Assembly: GCA_009760855.2 (NCBI GenBank)
Contig: WPIO01000348.1
Span: 27,501-74,760 of the forward strand
DNA: 47,260 nucleotides
Direction of reading: 5' to 3'
Origin: Cristatella mucedo
Taxonomy: Eukaryota; Bryozoa; Phylactolaemata; Cristatellidae
Below, one piece after another: positions 1 to 13,525 of the stretch. Every line of letters starts with the position of its first letter. The stretch's first letter is position 1. The translations under genes and the position numbers were made by a program. The notes under the pieces were generated by a model, which was given only the letters and a program-made list of their open reading frames with translations, was not told the DNA's origin and made no database searches.

Positions 1-2152
1 CATACAAAACATCCGGACTAACTGTCCATCGACAGGCATATGAAGACTACTGTAAGGCGTACCAACCGACCCTAGCAAAGGCCAAGTCTACCTTCTATAG
101 AAATATTGTTGAATCACAGGTGCACAATCCAAAAATGCTGATGTCGACAATAAACCATCTCCTCAACCGTTCCCAAATTAGCTCCTTACCTGATGATCCT
201 TGTGATGATCTAGCCGATCGCTTCTCTCGATTCTTTGTGCAGAAGATAGACAAGATCAGGGAATCCATCCCTGCGATGACAACCTCCCCACTATAATGCT
301 GTTCTTCGGTTCCTGGCTGCACCTCAGTGCTTGCATTTAAGCAGGTCACTAGTGATCTGGTCCTAAAGTTCGCATCGCAATCAAAGAAGACAACAAGTCC
401 TCTGGACCCTATTCCCACTGTCCTGCTCCTACGTTGCATTGATCTGCTGCTGCCATGCATAACTAACATCATTAATATGTCATTAGCCTCAGGTCATGTC
501 CCAGCACCTTTCAAAAAAGCTGTAGTCAGGCCACTTCTCAAGAAAGCAACACTAGACCAAGAGAAATTGAGTAACTACCGCCCAGTCTCCCTTCTACCAT
601 TCCTATCAAAGACACTGGAACAGGTCGTGGCAGACCAGCTGAACTCATATATCGAAATCTCACACCTTGCTAGTAAGTTCCAGTCTGGCTTTAGAGCTAA
701 TCACTCCACAGAGTCAGCATTGCTTAGGGTATACAACGACCTACTTAGGAATGCAGACATGGGTAGAGTGTCTCTGCTTGTTTTGCTCGATCTTTCGGCA
801 GCTTTTGACACCATCGATCACAAAGTTCTTCTAGAGCACCTCTCATCTCGCCTGGGCATCACTGGCACTGCTCCACAGTGGTTCAGGTCCTATCTCAGTG
901 GGAGACTCCAGAGTATTGACGTGAATGTACAAAGATCATCTGAAGTACCTCTGAAATATGGAGTACCTCAGGGCTCCGTGCAAGGTCCGGTTCTTTTCAC
1001 GGTTTATACTCTGCCTCTTGCTGATATGATTGCCAAGCACAATCTAGGCTTCCACTTCTATGCGGATGACTTTCAGTTGTACCTTTGCTTTGATCCCTCC
1101 TAGCCCTCGAGCACCTCAAATTCTCTAAACTCACTAGCTGCATGTATTGATGACTACCGCACATGGATGGCAGCAAATTTTCTAAAACTTAACGATGATA
1201 AAACTAACTTACTAGTTATGGGCAAACCCACTGTGATTCACAGATTGGAAAAGCTGTCTCTCAAAATTGGCTCTGCCAGCATATCTCCTGTTGCATCAGC
1301 TCAAAATCTAGGTGTCATATTCCAAAGCGACCTCTCGTTAGACGACCATATCAGCTCACAGTAAAATCTGTCTATGTTCAGCTTCACAACATTGCTAAAA
1401 TTCGGGCATGTTTAGATAGGATACCACGTCTAAGTTGGTCCATGCATTCGTGACATCTCGTTTCGACTTCTGCAACTCACTGCTTACTGGCCTACCAGCG
1501 TGTACGATCAGGCGATTGCAGCTGGTGCAAAACTGTGCAGCTAGGCTTGTCTGTCGTGAGCGTCGCAGTTGCCACATTAAGCCACTTCTCGTCGACCTGC
1601 ACTGGCTACCAGTCAAGCAACGGATCGACTTCAAGATTTTCTCGCTCACTTTTAGGTCACTTCGTTCTTTGGCTCCAGCCTATCTCTCCGACATACTCCC
1701 CCATCAGGCCAAGCATCGTACCACCCGCTTTTCGGAATCCAGCAGTCTAGAAATACCTCGTACAAACCTCAAATCCTTTGGAAACCGTAAATTTGGTTCG
1801 TATGCTCCCAAAGCCGGAACTCACTCCCGACTTGCATCAGAACATCCCCTGACCTGACCACATTTAAAAGGAACTTAAAAACACACCTATTTAGGACAGC
1901 ATTTAGTGGGTCCATGTGATTCGTCCTTCACGTGCTTATGCGTGCTGACACTGTGCATGCTGCCACTAACCACATTTGCATGCTGACTCTGTGCATGTCA
2001 CCCCTAACCATGTTATTCATTTTGTTTGTTTTTCAAGCATGATTTTACTTACCATTCAATTGCATTTCCCTGTGCAGCAAATGTAAAGCGCCTAGAAAGA
2101 GATTAAGTTCTCTGATGGCGCTTTATCAAGTACTTTATTTTTATTATTATTA
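1..2152 (+). mobile_element. LINE-A copy A1, CR1/L2-like non-LTR retrotransposon, window-truncated and decayed
   Basis: The longest LINE-A copy. It enters the window in the linker between endonuclease and reverse transcriptase (frame 3, positions 3-293), runs through the RT domain and C-terminal region, and ends with the 3' UTR, terminal hairpin and ATT-rich tail near 2152. Lesions seen by comparison with the other copies: a stop at 294-296, a stop at 1101-1103 where others have a Gln codon, one-base deletions near 1361, 1417 and 1816. The frame therefore breaks at least five times and the copy cannot make a working enzyme. The 5' end lies outside the window. Clade assignment rests on RT motifs and could be CR1, L2 or a close relative. 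Confidence 0.93.
327..1103 (+). pseudogene. Reverse transcriptase domain fragment of LINE-A copy A1
   Basis: The best-preserved RT core in the window, 258 residues. Motifs in order: NYRPVSLLPFLSK at residues 83-95, SGFRANHSTESAL at 120-132, motif A LLDLSAAFDTIDH at 153-165, motif B GVPQGSV at 212-218, and catalytic YADD at 245-248. All metal-binding Asp residues are present. The frame ends at a premature stop right after CFDPS, where sister copies read on with QPSSTS, and it is cut from the upstream linker by an in-frame stop at 294-296. The first codon here is GTG and is not a real start. RT of this family copies the element's own RNA at a nicked genomic target. This is a dead copy. Confidence 0.9.
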
Positions 2153-3212
<1,060 letters not shown>

Positions 3213-3272
<60 letters not shown>

Positions 3273-3294
3273 TATATATATATATATTATATAT

Positions 3295-3336
<42 letters not shown>
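3213..3336. repeat. (TA)n microsatellite, imperfect
   Basis: About 124 bases of TA with a few TATTA and TAATA interruptions, directly at the 5' truncation point of LINE-A copy A2. Confidence 0.95.
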
Positions 3337-3338
<2 letters not shown>

Positions 3339-5400
3339 GGATATTCGCAGCGGCGGCAGCCAGAGCCCAAGCCGCAGCTCAAGCAAGGTTGCAGCTTGGC
3401 CGGAGCAGACTCTCAGGCAGAGGAGACAAGGCTGCAGCCACCGGATGAGCCACTGCAATCCTCAAAAGACTCCGAGCGACACTCGCCGTGTTGGACTCGC
3501 TGTGTGGGAGCGGTGGGTAACTCGTTTGCTTGGAGATTCTCAGTGTGTCAGTGCTTTTCAAAGTGATGGCAAAGTGGCGTGAGACTGGTAGCTCCGACTG
3601 CCGCTCTCCGGCCGTGGTTTCGGAGCAGCTGAGCTGCTAGGGCGGCGGCGGGCGCATTGCAGTTCGCTGCTCGCCTGTTCTAGTAGTGGTCTCCTATCTC
3701 ACACTCTGTGCGGCGCTATGGAAAAGGTCATTATTGGCTATTGACTTGCGAAAAAAGTCAAGCTTAGCTCAAACTAATGATATCGCTGACCTAGTTAGTC
3801 GGTAAGGAACGTGCGGCGTCGTCAGCCACTTCGCGTATTGGCGTCTGCTTTTGTATCTGCATACGCCGAGCAATTATCCGATGCCTCGTTATTCGCCACT
3901 TGGAAGGGAAGCCCATTTAAAAAGAAGTAGAGTCATACAGTATGCGAATGCTTAGACACTTCCTGCATTTTTATTCACTCTGGACGTTCTGCTCTACCAA
4001 GCACAGTGAAGCAAAGCACGGATTGCGCTCAAAACAACTTGCTTACCAGAAAGCAGAGCAGCTCTTGAAATCGATAAACCATTGTGCACCGAAGTAAGTT
4101 TTCGCCCTGCGACAAAACAGATGCCGATGCTTCATGATTGATGCAAGCACTATTAGGATTCAGCAGGAAGTGAAGCCAATAAAGGTGCGCCAAAAAGAAT
4201 GAGAGAAAGATGGAGAGGGAAGTTGCGATACTCGACAGACGAAATGTGGCGAAGGGAAAAGGGGGCGAGCGAAGGGGCCAAGGAAAAGAAAACGTGAGCG
4301 CACGGAAAGAAAAGGGGGCGAGCGAAGTGAGCTCGACCACGTGACTCGAGCGATTGTCGAGCTTCTGTCGCACTTGGACAAGCCGAAGACTCTGAATCGT
4401 AGTTATTGCGTGGCCAAATAACTCGGAAATGCAATCATAGTGGTCTATCTTCATCGGCAGTGTCACGTGCAGCACCTGTCCAGCGATTACAGGCATCGAT
4501 CGATGGATCGATTGTGCTAGATTGATAGATGTGCTGTGCTAGACCGACGAATCAATGGTGCTGGATTGACACTGCGTGCTTACCCCACCAGCCACCCTAC
4601 CAACCGATTGCTTGCCGCCGGACAGTCATGCACAAAGCCACGTTGACGCGAAGTTCTACCGGAGTCCCTCCGAAGATCCTTCAGCCGGCGGGGTGAAATC
4701 ACCCTTACACCAATGCAGCATCCTTATAGCACTGCGTATCTGTACATTGAGAAAAAGACTTTTTTGCATATATTCGTATGTAAATAGCGAATACCAATGA
4801 ATTGTGTAACTAATGTCGGATGATTCTATGGTGATGTAATCGCTTGGACACCACCGTGCTACATCAGAAAACCAACACGGCTGTAAAGTGAGCAGGTTGA
4901 GACTTAAATGACACGCATAAAGTGAATGTTGAAATGTTCTAAACAAATTACACTCGACCGTATTTGGCTATGTCCTCCACGACTTGCACAGCAGTCCTTC
5001 TGTAATTGATGGACTCGCCGTATTGCTTGGCATGGAAATACATTTTTTTCTCGGAGTGCAGGATTAACTACCGTCGGTCTCTGCTGATGGATGCGTTAGA
5101 TGGAGCTTATGGCAGTGGCTCAACTAATGCGATAAAAACCACGGCATTTGCTGCGGCTCCCAGCCGAAGCTTACTTCTCATAAAGCACAACTGACACCGC
5201 TAATTCGGCTACTATGCAGATAGGTTTCGCTTAATGATGGTAAATGCCTCATACAGGCGCTCTTTAGAGCAGCTTAGTAAAAAAAAATGCCAGCGATTTA
5301 TCCTGGATAGACTTTGGGCTTAGAGGCGTCCCTACGATAAACGGCGGCCCTGGAAGCCCAAAGGGGTAAAATCATGCGACAGATGGTATGTGACCTTACT
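3337..5400. other. Non-repetitive stretch, no gene recognised
   Basis: GC-rich at 3337-3720, then mixed. It holds several short open frames (for example 81 codons at 3337-3582) with no domain, no splice context and compositions that suggest chance. Two copies of AAAAGGGGGCGAGCGAAG lie in a purine-rich tract at 4257-4274 and 4310-4327. I could not assign a function to any part. Confidence 0.5.
4257..4327 (+). repeat. Direct repeat in a purine-rich tract
   Basis: The 18-base string AAAAGGGGGCGAGCGAAG occurs at 4257-4274 and again at 4310-4327, 53 bases apart, within a tract rich in A and G. Confidence 0.8.
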
Positions 5401-6486
5401 AAAAATAAAAAGAATAATGATGCATATGATATAGCGCCCTCGGAGAACTCAGTCTCTTTCTAGGCACTTTAGATTTTGCTGCAAAGAAAGCGCGATCAAA
5501 TGGCTAGTGGTTGGATGCCCAATGACAAAAAGCATAACATAGTCAGGGGCGACATGCACAGGGTCAGTAAGCATAAGCACTTAAATAAGGAATCGCACGG
5601 ACCCACTAAATGCTGTAGTAAACATGTTTCGTTTCTTTTTAAATGTGGTCCAGTCAGGGGATGTCGTGACACAAGTCGGAAATGAGTTACAGGCTTTGGG
5701 AGCATACCAGCTAAAGGCACGATCTTCAAAAGATTTAATGTTCTTACGAGGTATAGATACACGATTACATTCCGAAAAGCGAGTGGTACTATGCTTAGTC
5801 TGTTGGGGGAATAGATCTGACAGGTAGGTTGGATCCAAATAATGAAGGGACCTAAAGTGAGTGACAGAACCTTGAAGTCGATGCACTGCTTGACTGGGAG
5901 CCAGTAAAGGTCGGAGAGAAGTGGTGCGATGTGGAAACTGCGATGCTGACGACAGACAAGCCTTGCTGCATTGTTTTGCATCAGCTGTAAGCGCCTGATT
6001 GCACGGGCCGGTAGACGAGCAAGCAGTGAGCTACAGAAGTCGAGACGGGATTTCACAAATGCATTTACCAATTTTGATATGGTATACCTGTCTAAAACAA
6101 GCCCGAGTTTTAGCAATTTTATTTAGCTGAAAGTAGGCAGACTTGAATGTGGAGCTGATGTGGTCGTCTAATGAAATGTCACTTTGGAACAGGACACCTA
6201 TATTTTGTGCAGATTCAACAGGAGATATTCTGGCAGGGGCTATTGCGAGCATTAACCTTTTCAATTTTTGAATCGCACTTGGTTTGCCCATTGCTAGTCA
6301 GTTGGTTTTATCATAATTAAATTTAAGAAAGTTTGCTGCCATCCATGTGCGGATCTCATTATACAAGCACATAGGAAGTTAAAAGAACTTGACGTGCTGG
6401 AGGGCTGGGAGGTATCAAAGCAAAAGTACAATTGAGTGTGATCTGCATAGCAGTGAAAGCTTAGATTGTGGCAATTTACATCGTCC

Positions 6487-6666
<180 letters not shown>

Positions 6667-6904
6667 TATAAACCGTGACGAGAACGGGGGTAAGCATACA
6701 GCCTTGAGGTCCTCCATACTGCAGAGGTTCCTTGGACGATCTGTTTCCCTTCACATCAATAATCAAGTCTCCCACTGAGATAGAACCTAAACCATTGCAA
6801 AGCAGTACCAATGATGCCCAGTTGAGATGAGAGGCACTCAAGAAGAACTTGGAGATTGATAGTATGAAAAGCTGCCGAATGATCGAGAAAAGCAGGCAGG
6901 TACT

Positions 6905-7020
6905 CACTCTACTTAATTCTATAATAAGTACTAAACTTTACTTAGTACTTAAGTGCTAAAGTAAGTACTTTAGTACTACTGCTTAAGTAGAGTAGGCTAG
7001 GTCACTCTACTTAAGCCTAC
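6905..7020. repeat. Palindrome-rich low-complexity segment inside LINE-A copy A3
   Basis: Repeated ACTTAAGTAGAGT-like words on both strands, including an imperfect inverted repeat around 6926-6976 (GTACTAAA ... TTTAGTAC). It lies where other LINE-A copies have the short segment just upstream of RT motif A. Confidence 0.7.
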
Positions 7021-7484
7021 GTAGATCCTTATACACGCGAAGCAATGCTGACTCTGTGGAGTGATTAGCTCTAAAGCCAGACTGGAGCTTACTAGCAAGG
7101 TTTGAAGTTTCAGTATATGAGTTCAACTGCTCTGCCACGACTCGTTCCAGTGTCTTTGTTAGGAACTGTAGAAGAAAGACTGAGTAGAAGGTAGGAGGAA
7201 GACTGGGCGGAGGATTCTCAAGGTCTCTTGGTCTATTGCTGCCTTCTTTAGTAGTGGCCTGACTACAGCCTTTTTGAAAGGTGCTGGGACATGACCTGAG
7301 GCTAATGACATATTTATGATGTTAGTTATCCATGGCAGCAGCAGATCTATGCATCGTAGAAGCAGGACAATGTAAATAAGGCATAGAGGACGAGCTATAT
7401 TCTTTGATTGAGATGTATGCTTCAGAACAAGGTTATCAGTGGCCTCCCTGAATGTAGACATTAAGGTGATGAATGAAATTGAGG

Positions 7485-7815
7485 TACAGGATTCCAGGAG
7501 ATGATAGCAGTGAGTTGTATGAGTCGAGGCGGGATGTCACAACTGCAAGAACCAATGTAGATGCGGCAACCCTGTCTAAAGAAGCCCACATTTTTAGCAA
7601 CTTTGCTTAGCTGGAAGCGTGCAGACTTGGCTGTGGAGCCTTTGTGGTTGATTAATGAAAGGTCACTTTGGAACAGGATACCTAGATTTCATGCAGCTTC
7701 AACAGGAGATATGCTGAACGAGGCAATTTTAGGGCTAGGTTTGCCAATTTTTGAATAACACTTGGTTCGCCCATAACTTGCAAGTTGGTTTTATCATCTT
7801 TCGATTTAGGAAAGA
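7485..7815 (-). mobile_element. LINE-A copy A4, internal fragment
   Basis: Minus-strand fragment of the post-RT region: the strand reads LVMGEPSVIQKL-like sequence, then the SPVE, FQSDLSLI and C-terminal linker segments seen in other copies. It abuts the 5' end of copy A3 and lacks a LINE 3' tail, so it is either a separate, rearranged piece or a broken part of a neighbouring copy. Confidence 0.75.
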
Positions 7816-8989
7816 CACAGACAAGAGCCAGATCGAGACTAAACTACTAGGGCGGCCGTCACGCGAGCTTGTCTGCGAATGCTGAGCCGGAGGTTAATAA
7901 AACTAAGCCATTCGCGGAAGTGACCTACGTTGAAGATGGAAAAGAGAAGCCCGGTAAGCACTTAAGAAGCTCGGTCCCCATGCTCGGTGGGAGCCACATG
8001 TTTTCGTGCAGCCAAGATGTCTGCCTCGTCGGACGTGCTACCAATGTTACCTGCACCTGCTTTTACTAGCAGGGATCGTGAGATGTAACTAAGGGATTGG
8101 TGCCGCGAGAAGCGATGGTAAAGCGCAAATTCGAGCTGCTGTCCGCCCCTACTGAACCAGGTGCCGCCGAATCGGGCTTGCTGTCGGCAGCAAATAATGT
8201 ACCTCTGCCCACCATCGCGGTTAGCACTCAAACCTAGTCCGGTAAAGTACATATCTATGGAATACTTTTCAGTTGCAGAAGCCAGTAGCACGACGGCTAC
8301 GATAGCGTCAGAATACCTGGATACGGCTGCCGTAATTGCACACCGTACAAGGCGATAGTCAGATTCACTTCTTCAGATCGTAGCCGCCCATAGTCAGACA
8401 GCTGATCTGCTAGAGCTTTTCCCACTAAATGCCGTGCTCAGCGAGCTATTCGTAGCTTAACAAGAGGAAACGCTAGCTGATCGCTGATCGTCGCGATAGG
8501 CAGTAAATCCAATCCGGATCTAAGCCTGCTCTAAAGCCGGCCCCTCTGTGTTTGATAGCTCGGTGCTCGACGTAGCTTGTTAAAGTGCGTTGTATCCCGC
8601 CGCGGTCAACACTGACCTGCAGGCAGCAGGAAAACAGAGTAGGGGATTCCGCTTTCGTGCGAAAGTCCAGGCTCGGCGTTAAGAGTTTTCAGCAAGCTCA
8701 AAGTCGCTTTCGTGCTTCGGGTGGGTGCATTCCCCTCAGCGAGAAGGGAAACAAAAGAGACCTGCTAAGGACGCCGCGGCACTAGCGTGCGAGCGTGAGC
8801 CGGACTCTGTTAGCAGTGCATATCTCATTGACCTCGTGGCTGCCGCCGTTAACAATTGACTTCTACATTTAGTCTATTGCATCCATGTGCCCTACCAGCA
8901 TTGATCCATCGTTGTGCCTCTAGGAGGTTGCCTGGCAAGTTTAATTGTTCAGCGTCACCCAAGCGACTGTTTTAGCATGAGCCCAAGCT
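7816..8989. other. GC-rich stretch, no gene recognised
   Basis: About 1.2 kb, GC-rich, with only short open frames (66 codons at 7869-8069, 109 codons on the minus strand at 7962-8291). No motif or splice pattern was convincing. It might be LINE 5' UTR, which I cannot test. Confidence 0.4.
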
Positions 8990-9326
<337 letters not shown>

Positions 9327-10719
9327 AAATCTGATACAGGATAAGTTCCACAAGCTGGTAAGCTCTGATGCTTCCCAGGTAAAGTAAGGCAAAACACTAT
9401 CCATGTGTAGCAGGAAAGCCTGAATAACAGAGTTCTTTGTGTTGTACGTCTACCTCTTGGTACTAATAGGTCTCTCATTGAAGACCTGTTATCTCCGAGA
9501 CCGCAGTACATGCTATCTATTGGCAGGCACGATGCTTGATTTGAAGTAGGCATTATATTTTGAAGCAGTCAAAATGCATTTTTCATGTAAAACATAAATG
9601 ATAAAGGATTCCTAAAGGTTCCCAACAAAATTTATACAGGTTCATAGGGCATCACGACAGCCCAAAACGAGAATTTTAAACCCTTAGGTAGAGAGATAAT
9701 AGATACAATCTCGAGAGTCTCACTGATGCAGTGAGCATGACAATTAGGAGGGACCTTGACGAGCATGCCCAGTACATTCTGCCCGTGTACAGAGTCGCAG
9801 ATATTCCTTCTTATTTACAAAAAACTTCAAAAGATATGCAGGGTTAAGCCCACGCTTAAATGTTGCTTTTAAGACGTCTGGGTCTGATGGTGATCTAGCC
9901 AATTTCAATGACCCTCAAATCTACACCCGAAAGCTTAGAAAAGCCAGGAGTTTTTTCACTCAAAAATTGAAAAGCCCTGCAAGTCGTACCCAAAAAAAGA
10001 TTTCTAAGACGGTAAACAAATTGCTAGCCAATTCTAAGAGGTCTCACTGCCCAGATTGCATAGACTCGGCGGCCAGATTTTCAGCCTTCTTCACTAAAAC
10101 AACTATGCACATTCGTGCTTCCATAGTACCCCGCCTACTAAAGCAATTGTTGAATCGGAGTCGTTTACTTCCTTAAGAGATTTTCAGATGTTTCTGCATG
10201 TGATATGGCTGCTTTAATAAAGTCTAGTAAAAGAGCTCGTCTCCCAAAGACCCTATTCCACATTCTTTTTGGTCTTCACTGGCAGAAATCTCAGCGAAGC
10301 CATTACAGAGATTTTTAACGACGCTCTGGCAAAAAGGGTTGTACAAAAGTTATTCAAATCGGCCATAGGTAGACTATGCTTTAAAAGCATGGATTAGATA
10401 CAGGGGTCCTTGCAAACTATATCCCACTTTCCATTATTCATTTTTGTTAAAGATTATTGAATTAATCGACGTTAAGCAGCTTATAAGACACGATGAAAAG
10501 GATGAATTGTCAGAACAATTTTAGTCGGGCTCAAGCAGCAACATTCCACTTAAACTATTTTCTTCCATGTAACCAATGACATCCTGGGCAGCCGTGGTTA
10601 CGGGAATGTCACTGCCCTAGCGGTGCTAAATTTATCAGCTGCCTGTGACACCATTGATCACGATGTCCCGCTTGAACGATTGAGAACAACGCTGTCTGTC
10701 AGACAAAGCACTAGCTAGC

Positions 10720-10995
10720 GTGGTTCAAATCCTACTTGTCCGTTCGTGTTTAATACATGTCGTCTGGGTTCAGGTCTCATCCAACAGACCAGTCATCTGT
10801 GGATTCTTACAAAAGTCCGTCCTCGGTCGCCTGCTGTTCTCCATTTATACAGAGCCTCTGGGAAAAGTGATTCCGGCCCATGAAACAGGCTATTGCTTTT
10901 GTCTTGAAGATACTCAGCTGTATTTGTTGTTTAAACTATTGGAATCTGCAGCGACTGATAAGCTAAATGCGTGGCTTGCAGAACTTCGATTCTAG
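10720..10995 (+). pseudogene. RT fragment of LINE-B copy B1
   Basis: A 91-codon open stretch covering RT motif B through the catalytic box. It reads ICGFLQKSVLGRLLFSIYTE, then CFCLEDTQLY, where family members have YADDTQLY; the first catalytic Asp is lost. It continues into LNAWLAELRF and hits a stop where the sister copy B5 reads AEIRSWMTENLLKLNEGKTE. The initial Met is incidental. Confidence 0.75.
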
Positions 10996-11191
10996 ACGTC
11001 GGCAAATTTCCTTAAACTAAACGACGGTAAACGAAATTGCTACTAATAGGACACCCCAAGCTTGTGGCTGGATATTAGACTTCACTTCTAATGATTGTGA
11101 TACTTTTGTGCATTCGTGCTGTTGCGCGATCATCGGAGTGTGCTCAGAATTTAGATGTTGTCTTCGACAACTGCCTACATTTTGAAAGCTT

Positions 11192-11514
11192 ACAATAATA
11201 ATAATAATAATAATAGCACATTTGATACAACACCCTCAGAGACCTCAATATTTTTCTAGGCAATTTACGTGAAGTGCAGAGGAAGCACGATCGAATGGTT
11301 AGTGGTAGAATGCTCAATAAACAAGAAGAATAACCACATCTGCATGCATGACCTCATGCTCACCCCTAACCATGTTATTCATGTTGTGTATCAAGCATGA
11401 TACCACTCACCATCCGATCGTGTTTCCTTTGCAATAAATGTAAAGCGCATAGAAAGAGATTGATTTCTCCGAAGGCTCTTTATCAAGTGTATTATTATTA
11501 TTAATAACATGGTT
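11192..11514. mobile_element. LINE-A inverted pair A5 inside LINE-B, 5-bp target duplication
   Basis: Two LINE-A 3' ends joined head to head: a minus-strand piece (11192-11344) whose AAT tail points left, and a plus-strand piece (11345-11514) whose ATT tail points right. The pair is flanked by AGCTT at 11187-11191 and 11515-11519, and the LINE-B sequence reads on across it, so I treat it as one insertion with a 5-bp target-site duplication. Successive insertion of two copies is an alternative. Confidence 0.8.
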
Positions 11515-12022
11515 AGCTTCGTTAAGAAGAGTGCCTCCCCAGCTAGCCATCACGTCTGTTCCCTCTCATAGATTAGGAACTGTCTTCCACGGTGGCTTGC
11601 AAACATTTAACTAGCTCCCTGGTTCTGGCTCGGGTAGATTATTGCAGTTCCATTTTAGCTAGGCTACCAAAAAAGTCCCTAAACCACTGCAGCTGGCGAG
11701 AAATATGAATGCAAGGGTAGTTTACAAATCCCGGAGGTTTGACCATGTGTCTTCTTTGCTCACAGAGCTTGAATGGCTTCCGATTGATCAACAGATACAG
11801 AGCGAGTTTCTTATACTGACCCAGAGGCCCGCCACGGCTTGGTTGCTTTGCAAACTTCATGAACAGTTGAACTTCACCACCAGTTTCAGCCTCCTTGTGC
11901 CCTTAGGTTCTCTATGGACAACACATTAGCTATTCTATTCTTCTGCTTAAAGACCGTTGGCGACAGAAGCTTTTACATTGTAGGTCCTAGATTGTGGAAC
12001 TTACTTCCCCAACTTTTACAAA

Positions 12023-12155
12023 AAAGTTAATAATTTGTATAGCGCCCCAAGAGAACTAAATCTCTATTCAGGCATTTCATATATGCCTCGGAGCCCACAA
12101 CCTAAGCCAGACCTTGGTTGGGGTGAGCACCTTAACCGCTGGACCAAAACAGCTC
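12023..12155 (-). mobile_element. SINE1 copy a, tRNA-derived SINE, inside LINE-B
   Basis: On the minus strand the element starts with a tRNA-like head (TGGTCCAGCGGTTAAGGTGC resembles a Pol III A box) and ends with the tail AGAGATTTAGTTCTCTTGGGGC..., similar to the LINE-A 3' end. It splits LINE-B copy B1 just before the CGACTATGGCACATC segment. Confidence 0.8.
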
Positions 12156-12440
12156 AACGACGACTGCTCTCCTGCTGCCGACTATGGCACATCCGATCCA
12201 GCCTTTCTGAGCTGCAACTTTCATGTTACTCACTACCTCAACACCCTCCTGACTCAGCTATCTTTCTCACTTTCTGTTTGTTTCGTGAGACGAGGTCTGT
12301 TGACTACCTAGTGCTTACTGAAAGGTGCTTAGGCTTTGAGTGTGCTTTTCAATGCTCTCCCGTGAAAAGCCTACTTGATCCTTGTGACTTTGTGGAGTTA
12401 CCGGCGGAGATACAACAGTATACCATACACATGGATACCA

Positions 12441-12499
<59 letters not shown>

Positions 12500-12507
12500 A
12501 TACATAA

Positions 12508-12551
<44 letters not shown>
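12441..12551. repeat. Compound microsatellite (TAAA)n-(CA)n-(TA)n at the LINE-B tail
   Basis: (TAAA)n at 12441-12500, CA repeats at about 12507-12521 and TA repeats to 12551. It follows the LINE-B 3' end directly and meets the tail of the next, minus-strand LINE-A fragment. Confidence 0.95.
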
Positions 12552-12553
<2 letters not shown>

Positions 12554-13150
12554 AACACACTTGTTAAACCGCGTCCAGAGAACCCAATCTCTTTCTAAGC
12601 ACTTTAAACTTGTTTCGAAGGAAACACAATCGGATGGTTAGCGGTGGCATGCTAAATAAACAGCAAGTATAAACATGGTTAGGGGTGACATGCACAGGGT
12701 CAACATGCAAGTGTGGTTAGTGGCAGCATGAACATTTGCTGCAATTGCTGCAAAGGGAAATGCAATTTAATGGTGAGTAAGATCATGCTTGATAAACAAC
12801 ATTATTAATATGGTTAGGGGTATCATGCACCGGGTCAGCATGCAAATGTGGTTAGTGGCAGCATGCACAGTGTCAGCACGCATAAGCACATAAAGGACGA
12901 ATTACATGGACCCACTGAATGCTGTCCTAAAAAGGTGCGTTTTTAATTTCTTTTCAAATGTGGTCAAAGTGGGCGATATTGTGACGGAAGTCGGGAGTGA
13001 GTTCCAGGCTTTGGGAGCATAAAAACTAAATGCACTGTCTCTAAAGGATTTGAGGCTTGTACGAGGTATAGGTAAGCAGTTAATTTCCGAAAAGCCGGTG
13101 CTACGATGCTCTCTTTCTAGGCACTTTACATATGCTGAAAGGGAAGCACA
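12552..13150 (-). mobile_element. LINE-A fragments A6, two or three 3' ends in a row
   Basis: Minus-strand LINE-A 3' UTR sequence is present twice head to tail: 12552-12728 (hairpin, then UTR) and about 12729-13107 (UTR then C-terminal coding remnants with TTTGGGAGCATA). A third short piece of hairpin and UTR (CTCTTTCTAGGCACTTTACA) follows at 13110-13150. Either separate insertions or tandem duplication would explain it. Confidence 0.8.
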
Positions 13151-13349
13151 TGTAGTGATCTAATTGACGCACTATCTCTTACAGTCTTCACTTTTCTTCT
13201 GACTGTCTGCCCTCACCCTATTCAATGCTGACTCTTTTCTACCTTGTTGCAATGATGTATATGAGCAGTCGGACAAACTGCAACCCTGTTCACTTCTGTA
13301 TCAAAGATCAGAGGATGCGAGCACTCACTTTTGTCCTTAGATGGCAAGA

Positions 13350-13525
13350 AGTGGTAGGGTCTTAGCTCAGTGATAAGGTGCTCGCTGTTCACGGCCCAGG
13401 TCGCGGGTTCGAGTCCTGCTACCGGCGATTTTTCATCGCCCGCGGCAAGTGGTGCTGATAGCCGGTATGGCTCTCTTGCCTCTAGAGTAATGAGGCTGTT
13501 AAATCAGCTAGCCTAGGAACTAGCA
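13350..13525 (+). mobile_element. SINE2 copy a, tRNA-like head
   Basis: CTTAGCTCAGTGATAAGGTG resembles a Pol III A box and GGGTTCGAGTCC is a perfect B box. A body with GGCAAGTGGTGCTGATAGCC and TAATGAGGCTGTTAAATCAG follows. It is not a tRNA gene: the acceptor stem cannot form beyond about four pairs. Related sequence occurs at 15065-15190, 34850-35020 and 44225-44385. Confidence 0.75.

Larger units (their letters stand above)
9400..12440 (+). mobile_element. LINE-B copy B1, near-complete but decayed, with nested insertions
   Basis: The longest copy of a second LINE family. Pieces in order: endonuclease-like VVRLPLGTNRSLIEDLL (about 9435-9490, tentative), the endonuclease-RT linker (IYTRKLRKARSFF, KTVNKLLANSKR, 9930-10050), RT motif A as LNLSAACDTIDHD (about 10630), FLQKSVLG and LLFSIYTEPLGKVI (10800-10870), catalytic box degraded to LEDTQLY (about 10905), then DHVSSLLTELEWLPID (11740-11790) and a C-terminal segment near 11970. 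The 3' end, GGAGTTACCGGCGGAGATACA, is followed by (TAAA)n. It is interrupted by a LINE-A pair at 11192-11514 and a SINE1 at 12023-12155. Many stops; not functional. Confidence 0.8.

Noticed and set aside
3337-3582. 81-codon frame starting with ATG after the TA tract
   Set aside because: Low-complexity, Ser/Arg/Gln-rich in a GC-rich stretch, no domain or splice context.
13357-13430. tRNA gene with good A and B boxes
   Set aside because: No seven-pair acceptor stem and repeated elsewhere with a shared body, so it is a SINE head.
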